A DNA stretch of 64,000 bases, taken from NCBI GenBank assembly GCA_964445525.1, contig CAYULA010000016.1:1-64000 (forward strand), given 5' to 3'. Source of the stretch: Penumbrarchaeum sp964445525 (GTDB taxonomy: Archaea; Thermoplasmatota; Penumbrarchaeia; Penumbrarchaeales; Penumbrarchaeaceae). The translations under genes were made by a program, and so were the position numbers. Position 1 is the stretch's first letter. Each line of letters opens with the position of its first letter. The notes beneath the pieces were generated by a model. It had not been told where the DNA came from, did no database searches, and saw only the letters and a list, made by a program, of their open reading frames with translations. Shown in pieces: positions 8,220 through 14,754 of the stretch.

Positions 8220-9035
8220 ATGAGGTCCGAGATATATTATTTCACGGGAACCGGGTACTCTCTATCGGTTGCAAAGGACCTCGCCAATAGATTGGAAGCC
8301 GATTTGATCCCTGTTATATCCACGATCAACAAGGATAAGATCACAACGGAAGCCGATACCCTTGGATTCATCTTCCCTATCTACGATTTCAAGGCCCCCC
8401 AGATCATAAATGATCTCGTCAAGAAGATAGAGGACCTCCAAAACAAATATATTTTCGCGGTGTGCACCTACGGCGTGATGCCCCTGGATACAATGAAAAA
8501 ACTCGGAAAAGAGATCAAATCAGCGGGAGGGTCCCTTTCCGGAGGATTTGCGATAAAGATGCCTCATAACGGACTAGGTTATGATAGAATATCTATGGAG
8601 ATCAGGAAGAAGATGTTTGAAGAATCCGGAGAAAATATTTCTGATATTGCTGATTACGTTCAAAAACATAAAACGGGAACCATAGAAAAAGGAAAAACTG
8701 GAGACAGAATCAAGCTTGCCGGGATCCTTGCCAGAATGACTCCGAAACTTGTTCCGATGATGAAGCAGGCCCTCTTTCACGGCTGGGATTCCCTCGGTTT
8801 TTACCCGGATGAGAATTGCAACGGTTGCAGGACCTGCACTGGAATCTGCCCTGTGGAAAACATATCAATGAAAGATGGAAAGCCTGTCTGGGGAGACAAC
8901 TGCCTGAACTGCTTTGCATGCATCCACTGGTGTCCGCAGAAGGCGATCCAGATTGCAAAGCTTACAAAAAATATGGAGAGGCATCATCATCCAGATATTA
9001 CTATTTCGGACATGCTGAAACAAAAAAAACCATAA
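8220..9035 (+). CDS. EFR1-type flavodoxin-ferredoxin fusion
   Basis: A 271-residue electron-transfer protein. The N-terminal flavodoxin-like domain binds FMN through a loop at YFTGTGYSLSVAKDLA (residues 6-21). The C-terminal domain has two 4Fe-4S motifs: CNGCRTCTGICP and CLNCFACIHWCP. This matches the EFR1 (EF-hand-free flavodoxin/ferredoxin) family of anaerobes. The start at 8220 fits the flavodoxin N-terminus and has GGGA a few bases upstream; the frame continues upstream inside the previous gene but that is not coding. The redox partner is unknown. Confidence 0.88.
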   Translation: MRSEIYYFTGTGYSLSVAKDLANRLEADLIPVISTINKDKITTEADTLGFIFPIYDFKAPQIINDLVKKIEDLQNKYIFAVCTYGVMPLDTMKKLGKEIKSAGGSLSGGFAIKMPHNGLGYDRISMEIRKKMFEESGENISDIADYVQKHKTGTIEKGKTGDRIKLAGILARMTPKLVPMMKQALFHGWDSLGFYPDENCNGCRTCTGICPVENISMKDGKPVWGDNCLNCFACIHWCPQKAIQIAKLTKNMERHHHPDITISDMLKQKKP

Positions 9036-9127
9036 TAATTCCAAAAGGGGCCCTTGAAAAAAAAAGCAGAACAAGATATATCTACCTCCAGCAATTCAAG
9101 GTGTTTGGACAAGTTGGACGGTATAAA

Positions 9128-10372
9128 ATGAATGAAACAAATCTCAAGGCTCCAATTATTGATGAAATGATATATTCATTCAAAAAAAGCCCGCGAATAA
9201 TTAAACTTAAATACCAGAAAAAAATATTTGAATTATTCGAACTGGTCAAGACCATCGAATCTCAAGGAGAAGATGAACTGAGAAGGTTCTGGATAAAGGT
9301 GGAGAGGGGCAGTATCGAGGATTTCGGCACATATGAAGAATTCCTCGAGTATGGAGAAATCGAAACCCGGGATGATTTCTTAGATCTTTGGAAATTCTAT
9401 TATCCTGATAGGCGGAAATGGTATCTTATTACTTTGATGACCCACGGCGGGCAATATTTCATCGGAATCGATAGTGACATTATTCTTGAAATCACTGATA
9501 TCGAGTTACATTCCCATTCCCCTGAAGACCCTTCAAAATTAATTGAGTGCCTAAAAGACGAAGTGATTTACCTTATTCGATCCTTGGAATTCGATCATGA
9601 TGATTACAATTCAATGATAGAAAAGGAATTGCCCCGCTCAAAAAGGTACGGGAAAATACTAAGATCAGATTATTGGAAAATTTTCCCGGAATGCAAAGAT
9701 ATCCTTCGTGGACATCTCACACAGGACGATCTGAAAGATCTCGAAAGCATTGTGGAAATATCCAAGAGAAGGGTCCCTGAGAGTTTGATGGAAAAGATAA
9801 CAGCCGGGGATTTCTTCGAATATTGCAAAATGGGTTACAAAGCCAATGATTATTTAAAAAATATAAAGAAAAAAATGGAATTGAAAGATATTTATAGGTA
9901 TTTTGCGGACGGACGTGATTGCGGTCTTTGTGATATCGACCCTGATTCGGAGGAGGAATTTCTTGACTGGTATCTCCATAAGAGTCATTGCGGAGGGCAT
10001 CCCTGGGAAATATCCAGAGGTGGCAATACCACACACATTTCAATGTATGTTTGTCAGGAGGGAAATGGATGGTTCCTGCGTCTGGCAGGATCAAGCAGAG
10101 TTAGGGTCCAGGAAACGGTAAGGATGGCCTTGGCTCTGTTCAGAAATAACATACCTGTCATTGTCCATGATGTAGATCAAATAAAAAGAATGATCCATGG
10201 AGAGGATTTTATTGGCATAGTCCCGGATTTCGTATATCCCAAATATTGCGGATCAAGTTTCCCGAAAGAGGATGGAATATGCGATTTCATGAACCTGGAT
10301 CATGAAAATACGGAAAATATCATCGAAAAAGTTTGCTGGTATCCTATTGAACCCATAAGATTGAAAAAGTAG
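9128..10372 (+). CDS. Conserved hypothetical protein with GGHPWEIxRGGNTTHI motif
   Basis: A 414-residue soluble protein. The N-terminal part is charged and helical. The C-terminal half contains a conserved-looking block (CGGHPWEISRGGNTTHISMYV) preceded by a Cys/Asp-rich stretch (GRDCGLCDIDPDSEEEFLDW). I recall similar blocks in uncharacterised bacterial proteins but no function. The ATG at 9128 was chosen because the upstream open frame overlaps the ferredoxin coding region. Base composition is A/T-richer than its neighbours, hinting at transfer. Confidence 0.6.
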   Translation: MNETNLKAPIIDEMIYSFKKSPRIIKLKYQKKIFELFELVKTIESQGEDELRRFWIKVERGSIEDFGTYEEFLEYGEIETRDDFLDLWKFYYPDRRKWYLITLMTHGGQYFIGIDSDIILEITDIELHSHSPEDPSKLIECLKDEVIYLIRSLEFDHDDYNSMIEKELPRSKRYGKILRSDYWKIFPECKDILRGHLTQDDLKDLESIVEISKRRVPESLMEKITAGDFFEYCKMGYKANDYLKNIKKKMELKDIYRYFADGRDCGLCDIDPDSEEEFLDWYLHKSHCGGHPWEISRGGNTTHISMYVCQEGNGWFLRLAGSSRVRVQETVRMALALFRNNIPVIVHDVDQIKRMIHGEDFIGIVPDFVYPKYCGSSFPKEDGICDFMNLDHENTENIIEKVCWYPIEPIRLKK

Positions 10373-10441
10373 GATTATTGAAGATCTTTTCCTTTTCATC
10401 AAGGAAAAAATCTAAATTCAAATAATCTCGATTGTCCTTCT

Positions 10442-11305
10442 ATGCCTGATACGGATTGGATCAACAGGGAAGAATATCCTTTCGAATCACATTTTTATCA
10501 CACCGAACAGGGAAAGGTGCATTATGTGGATGAGGGAAAGGGTGATCCTATCGTATTCATCCACGGGAATCCCTCATGGTCCTTCCAGTTCAGGAACGTG
10601 ATCAAGAAATTTTCGAAGACCAATCGATGCATAGCTCCCGACATGATCGGATTCGGTCTATCCGACAAACCGCAGGATTTCTCCTATCTACCAAAGGATC
10701 ATGCGAAAATCATGGATGATTTCCTGGAATCATTGGGTCTCTACGACATCACCATGGTCGTTGGCGACTGGGGAGGACCTATCGGACTTTCGTATGCTAT
10801 AAACCATCCCGAAAGGATCAGAAACCTGGTGATAACAAATACCTGGCTCTGGTCGGTTAAAAACGATTGGTATTACCAGGCCTTCTCCAAATTCGTGGGA
10901 GGACCCATTGGAAAAATGTTGATAAATTCCAGGAATTTCTTTGCCAGGGATATCGTAAAATTGGCATCCGGCAAGAAACCTTCAAAAGAGGTTCACCAGC
11001 ATTACCTGAAACCTCTCGAGAACAAGAAGGAGAGAAAAGGATCATGGGTCTTTCCGGGACAGGTTGTCGGGTCGTGGCAATGGCTCGATTCTCTCTGGAA
11101 GAGGAGAACTGTTCTCAAGGACAAAAAGGTCCTTCTGGCCTGGGGAATGAAGGATATTGCCTTCAGGGAAAAGGAGCTTAAAAAATGGATGAACACTTTC
11201 CATGATGCCAGTGTTAAAAGATTCGAAAATGCGGGTCATTTTGTCGCGGAAGAGGACCCTGGTGGACTTGTCAAACAAATGAAATCCGCTTTGAAGCTGC
11301 AATAA
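10442..11305 (+). CDS. Alpha/beta hydrolase, haloalkane-dehalogenase-like
   Basis: A 287-residue alpha/beta-hydrolase. The oxyanion/halide loop HGNPSWS and the nucleophile elbow VVGDWGG show Asp (not Ser) as nucleophile, with Asn in HGNP and Trp after the Asp as the usual halide-stabilising pair of haloalkane dehalogenases. The acid is probably in WGMKDIAF and the base is His in NAGHFVAEEDP. Length is typical (about 290). The natural substrate may not be a haloalkane; epoxide hydrolases share this elbow. A TATA-like AATAATC precedes the ATG closely. Confidence 0.8.
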   Translation: MPDTDWINREEYPFESHFYHTEQGKVHYVDEGKGDPIVFIHGNPSWSFQFRNVIKKFSKTNRCIAPDMIGFGLSDKPQDFSYLPKDHAKIMDDFLESLGLYDITMVVGDWGGPIGLSYAINHPERIRNLVITNTWLWSVKNDWYYQAFSKFVGGPIGKMLINSRNFFARDIVKLASGKKPSKEVHQHYLKPLENKKERKGSWVFPGQVVGSWQWLDSLWKRRTVLKDKKVLLAWGMKDIAFREKELKKWMNTFHDASVKRFENAGHFVAEEDPGGLVKQMKSALKLQ

Positions 11306-11341
11306 TGCGAAAATGATTTATTCACTGCGATGAAGTAGAAT

Positions 11342-12241
11342 GTGGTCATGAATCCTCATAAGCACCACAGCACGCGGGAGAAAAACATCAGATGGGCCGT
11401 ATTTCTCAACGTAACTTTCACCATCATCGAGTTAATCGGCGGTCTACTTACAAACAGCCTGGCGATCCTCTCCGATGCCCTGCATGATCTCGGAGACAGT
11501 GTAGCTCTAATTACCTCATTGATAGCGGAGAAAAAAGCAAAAAAACCTGCGGACCTGAAAAGAACCTACGGTTACCAGAGACTCTCCCTTTTCTCAGCGG
11601 TATTCACCACCATAATACTCATCGCCGGCTCATTTTTCATAATCTCGGAGGCGATCCCGAGACTTTTCCACCCCGAGACCCCCGATGCTTCAGGTATGAT
11701 GATCATCGCAATCATCGGTATCCTTGCCAACGGGGCCGGTATGTTAAAACTCAGGACGGGCAGGAGCCAGAGCGAGAAGATAATCTCATGGCATCTCCTG
11801 GAGGATGTGCTTGGCTGGGTTGCAATTTTCATCGCAGGGGTTGTTATCTATTTCTGGGACCTTCCCGTCATAGATCCTATTCTGACCCTTGGGATCACGG
11901 TATTCGTTCTCTGGGGAGTCACCCGGAACCTCAGGGACACATTGAACATATTCATGCAGGGAGTTCCCCGGAACATGGACATAAACAAGGTTACAAAAGA
12001 ATTGGAAAAACTGAATGGAGTACTTGGAGTCCATGACATCCACATCTGGTCTTTGGAGGGTGAGACCAATATCTTCAGCGGACATGTGGTTGTGGAAGAT
12101 GAGATTATGAACGAACCCGAGAAAACCAGGGAGGATATAAAAAAGGTCCTTTCCCGGCATCACATCGAGCATTCCACGGTAGAGATGGAGAGCAGGCACT
12201 ACTGTTCGGGAATAGAATGCCAGTCAATGAATCTCGAATAG
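11342..12241 (+). CDS. Cation diffusion facilitator (CDF) metal exporter
   Basis: A 299-residue CDF transporter, which exports Zn2+ or related divalent metals in exchange for protons at the cytoplasmic membrane. Metal-site motifs are visible in TM2 (SDALHDLGDS, His and Asp) and TM5 (HLLEDVLGW, His and Asp). Six hydrophobic segments are followed by a cytoplasmic ferredoxin-like domain with HDIHIWSLEGETN. Histidines at the N-terminus (HKHHS) are common in the family. It lies upstream of the ferritin-like gene at 12313, a plausible metal-homeostasis neighbour. Confidence 0.9.
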   Translation: MVMNPHKHHSTREKNIRWAVFLNVTFTIIELIGGLLTNSLAILSDALHDLGDSVALITSLIAEKKAKKPADLKRTYGYQRLSLFSAVFTTIILIAGSFFIISEAIPRLFHPETPDASGMMIIAIIGILANGAGMLKLRTGRSQSEKIISWHLLEDVLGWVAIFIAGVVIYFWDLPVIDPILTLGITVFVLWGVTRNLRDTLNIFMQGVPRNMDINKVTKELEKLNGVLGVHDIHIWSLEGETNIFSGHVVVEDEIMNEPEKTREDIKKVLSRHHIEHSTVEMESRHYCSGIECQSMNLE

Positions 12242-12312
12242 CCGGAGATTTCAAAAAACCCTGCAAAACCTTTATTACCCCCCGGCATGAATGAAAATAT
12301 CGAGGAACACAA

Positions 12313-12573
12313 ATGATTCACGAAGATAGAGACAAGCTCAGCGAAAAGACATTAAACATGAAAAGGGCGCTTGACTCTCTTAGAGAGGAGCTGGAAGCAA
12401 TCGACTGGTATATTCAAAGAGCCGACACATGCGAGGATGAGGAACTCAACAAGATCCTAATCCACAACGCTGACGAGGAAAAGGAACATGCGGCAATGCT
12501 GATCGAATGGATCAGGAAGAACGACGATGCATTCGACAAGGAGATCAGAGAATATCTCTTCAGCGACGAATGA
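12313..12573 (+). CDS. Encapsulated-ferritin-like protein (EncFtn family), no shell gene nearby
   Basis: An 86-residue two-helix protein strongly resembling EncFtn, the iron-oxidising ferritin that works inside encapsulin shells. The family blocks MKRALDSLREELEAIDWYIQRADTC are here, split as helix 1 (MKRALDSLREELEAIDWY), then DEEKEHAAMLIEWIRKND with the ExxH metal site at Glu56 and His59. It ends at REYLFSDE, where encapsulated members continue into a targeting peptide. No encapsulin (HK97-fold) gene is in the window and it is not fused to one. It may act as a free annular decamer or be loaded elsewhere. Confidence 0.85.
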   Translation: MIHEDRDKLSEKTLNMKRALDSLREELEAIDWYIQRADTCEDEELNKILIHNADEEKEHAAMLIEWIRKNDDAFDKEIREYLFSDE

Positions 12574-12611
12574 TCGCAACTTTTATGTTAACCTCACAAC
12601 TCACCGGTGTG

Positions 12612-13136
12612 ATGACAATCAAGATATTCATCACCGGGGGGACCTTCGACAAGGAATACAACTACATCACGGGTCAACTCTACTTCAAGGATACCCATCT
12701 CAAGGACATGCTGGAACTTGGCAGATCCAATCTCGATGTTGATATCAGGACCCTGATGATGGAGGACAGTCTCAGTCTTACCGATGAGGACCGGAATATA
12801 ATCGTTCACAACTGTCAGAAGACCCCTGATGAAAGAATACTGATAACACATGGAACAGACACCATGGTGGAGACCGCTGAAAGATTAGCGGAAAAGGTGA
12901 AGGACAAGACCATAGTAATTACCGGAGCAATGGTTCCCTACGCCTTCGGGTCCTCCGACGGATTGTTCAACCTGGGTTCCGCACTTGCTTTCGTTCAATC
13001 CATGTCCCATGGAGTATACATCGCAATGAATGGATTGTGCTTCGACTGGAACAACGTTAATAAAAACAAGAAGACGGGTTTCTTCGAGGAATTGAGACCC
13101 CACAGATACGAGGAAAAAGGAGATGATGATCAATGA
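12612..13136 (+). CDS. Half-length asparaginase-domain protein
   Basis: A 174-residue protein containing only the N-terminal catalytic domain of the type I/II L-asparaginase fold. Both threonine motifs are present: TGGTFDK near the start and HGTDTMVETAE in the middle, with TGAMVPYAFGSSDGLFNLGSAL after. Full enzymes have about 330 residues; short relatives of this size are known in bacteria and archaea with unproven activity. It overlaps the next methyltransferase gene by ATGA, indicating one operon. The start at ATG 12612 follows 38 bases after EncFtn. Confidence 0.8.
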   Translation: MTIKIFITGGTFDKEYNYITGQLYFKDTHLKDMLELGRSNLDVDIRTLMMEDSLSLTDEDRNIIVHNCQKTPDERILITHGTDTMVETAERLAEKVKDKTIVITGAMVPYAFGSSDGLFNLGSALAFVQSMSHGVYIAMNGLCFDWNNVNKNKKTGFFEELRPHRYEEKGDDDQ

Positions 13137-13837
13137 AATTCGGCGGATTGGATTTCGATGATGCTTTCATGTATGAGAACATGATGGGCCCCAACTCGAT
13201 GAGGATAATCGAGGAGATGATGAAGCACCTTGACATAAGGGAAGGAATGAGGATCATGGACCTTGGCTGCGGAAAGGGTCTGACCTCCATCTATCTTGCA
13301 AGGAATTTCGATGTGACGGTGTATGCCGTTGACCTCTGGATCCCAGCGACGGAGAACTTCCGGAGGTTCAAGGAGTTCGGACTTGAGGACAGGATAATTC
13401 CGATCCATGCTGATGCGCACGAACTGCCGTTTGCCGACGAATTCTTCGACATGATAATCAGCGTGGATTCATACCATTACTTCGGATACGAGAAGGAATA
13501 CCTCGACAAGAATCTTGCACCTCTCCTGAAAAAGGGTGGAAGGATATCGGTCGGGGTTCCCGGCCTTCAAAGGGAATTCAACGGCAATATCCCTGTCGAG
13601 ATGGAACCTTTCTACAAGGAAGAATATCATTTCCACACTTGTTCATGGTGGAAGGACCTCTGGTCCGGATCCAAACTCGTCGAGAATATCCAATGCAGGG
13701 AACTTGAATGCCACAAAGAAGCCTGGAACGAATGGCTGAGATGCGACAACGAATATGCGAAACAGGATATCGATATGATGAAGGCGGAGGGAGGGAAGTA
13801 TTTCAGCACGGTTAGCTTTTCCGCAACTCGAAAATGA
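13133..13837 (+). CDS. SAM-dependent class I methyltransferase
   Basis: A 234-residue methyltransferase. Motif I is IMDLGCGKGLTS (residues about 41-52), the acidic end of strand 2 is VDLW, and motif II/post-I is IIPIHADAHELPFADEFFDMIISVDSYHYF. The pattern resembles small-molecule (cyclopropane-synthase/UbiE-like) methyltransferases with a C-terminal lid containing HTCSWWKDLW. It overlaps the asparaginase-like gene by 4 bases and is followed 12 bases later by a second methyltransferase. Substrate unknown. Confidence 0.82.
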   Translation: MKFGGLDFDDAFMYENMMGPNSMRIIEEMMKHLDIREGMRIMDLGCGKGLTSIYLARNFDVTVYAVDLWIPATENFRRFKEFGLEDRIIPIHADAHELPFADEFFDMIISVDSYHYFGYEKEYLDKNLAPLLKKGGRISVGVPGLQREFNGNIPVEMEPFYKEEYHFHTCSWWKDLWSGSKLVENIQCRELECHKEAWNEWLRCDNEYAKQDIDMMKAEGGKYFSTVSFSATRK

Positions 13838-13849
13838 GAGGGCAATCCG

Positions 13850-14413
13850 ATGGGGAAAGACAATGGCTTCTCGGGAAAAGGAATCTTTCCGTCAAAATAT
13901 GCATTCACATTGCTTTTTCCAGGAAGGAAGCTCATACTCTCTCCGAAAAAACTGATAGGACAGATAAGGCCTGAAAAGGATGCGAGCATCCTCGAGGTAG
14001 GGCCAGGCCCCGGATACTTCTCCGTTGATGTGGCAAGGGCCGTTCCGGATGGAAAATTGATACTATTCGATATTCAGCAGAAAATGCTTGACAAGGCAGG
14101 CAGGAGGCTGAAGAGGAACGGCATCAAAAATGTGGAACTCGTAAAAAGCGACGGACATACTTTCCCCTTTCCCGATGAGAATTTTGATATCATATTCATG
14201 GTGACGGTCCTCGGTGAAGTTGATGAAAAGGAAACCTATCTCAGGGAGTTCGGAAGGGTCCTGAAAAAGGGAGGAAGGATCGTGATCTCCGAACAGAAGG
14301 GAGACCCTGACCTCATGAGAGAGGAGGACCTCGAGGAGATGTTCTCCAAAAAGGGGTTCAGGATCAAGGAAAGATTCGGGAACAGGCTCTATTATACACT
14401 GGTATTCGAGTAG
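13850..14413 (+). CDS. SAM-dependent class I methyltransferase (UbiE-like)
   Basis: A 187-residue methyltransferase with motif I ILEVGPGPGYFS, motif II region VKSDGHTFPFPDENFDII and a C-terminal strand VLKKGGRIVISEQKGD. It forms the last gene of the run EncFtn, asparaginase-like, methyltransferase, methyltransferase. Its final eight codons are part of a 23-bp sequence repeated exactly at 14711-14733, on the far side of the RHH gene. This suggests that the RHH segment was inserted at this gene's 3' end. Confidence 0.82.
   Translation: MGKDNGFSGKGIFPSKYAFTLLFPGRKLILSPKKLIGQIRPEKDASILEVGPGPGYFSVDVARAVPDGKLILFDIQQKMLDKAGRRLKRNGIKNVELVKSDGHTFPFPDENFDIIFMVTVLGEVDEKETYLREFGRVLKKGGRIVISEQKGDPDLMREEDLEEMFSKKGFRIKERFGNRLYYTLVFE
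14388..14410 (+). repeat. 23-bp direct repeat, copy 1 (3' end of methyltransferase)
   Basis: The 23 bases here (TCTATTATACA at the start, TATTCGAG at the end) recur without mismatch at 14711-14733. This copy encodes the C-terminal residues of the upstream methyltransferase; the second copy is noncoding. The pair brackets a segment of 300 bases carrying the RHH gene and its operator. Confidence 0.9.
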
Positions 14414-14460
14414 GGAATTCCATAAAATCGATATTTGAGATCATTATTGACAAGACATAA

Positions 14461-14491
14461 ATACCATACAATGGTATTACTTAGTAATACC
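14461..14491 (+). promoter_or_regulatory. Overlapping palindromic operator upstream of the RHH gene
   Basis: Two perfect inverted repeats overlap: ATACCAT-ACA-ATGGTAT (14461-14477) and GGTATTAC-TTA-GTAATACC (14473-14491). They make a series of alternating GGTAT/ATACC half-sites just before the SD (GGTGA, 14494-14498) of the ribbon-helix-helix gene. RHH dimers bind such short alternating sites cooperatively, so autoregulation is the natural reading. Confidence 0.6.
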
Positions 14492-14502
14492 TGGGTGATA
14501 CT

Positions 14503-14703
14503 TTGGACACAATAACAGCAAAGATTCCCCACACATTGCTCGAAGAGATCGACAGATTGATCGAGGGGGGTTGGTATGCCAACAGATCAGAAGTGATCAG
14601 GGATGGCATACGTGAAATCATCGACAGGAGAAGGCATGTACTTCTCAGAAAGGCCGTTGAAGAGGATATAGAATGGGCTCGAAATGAAAGTGAACACAAC
14701 TGA
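14503..14703 (+). CDS. Ribbon-helix-helix (CopG/NikR-like) DNA-binding protein
   Basis: A 66-residue protein with the RHH fold: N-terminal strand DTITAKIPHTLLEEIDRLI, then GWYANRSEVIRDGIREIIDRR, the classic NRSEVIRxxIR helix pair. A charged C-terminal tail could bind a partner. It starts with TTG, supported by GGTGA five bases upstream. No toxin gene follows; the next gene is on the other strand. The perfect palindromes at 14461-14491 suggest it represses itself. The 23-bp flanking repeats suggest it arrived as a small inserted unit. Confidence 0.85.
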   Translation: MDTITAKIPHTLLEEIDRLIEGGWYANRSEVIRDGIREIIDRRRHVLLRKAVEEDIEWARNESEHN

Positions 14704-14710
14704 TACAAGT

Positions 14711-14733
14711 TCTATTATACACTGGTATTCGAG
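14711..14733 (+). repeat. 23-bp direct repeat, copy 2
   Basis: Exact second copy of the bases at 14388-14410, placed just after the RHH stop codon and before the convergent STAND gene. It appears to be the original or duplicated 3' end of the methyltransferase gene. Confidence 0.9.
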
Positions 14734-14754
14734 AAATGAAGCTTAAAAATATCT

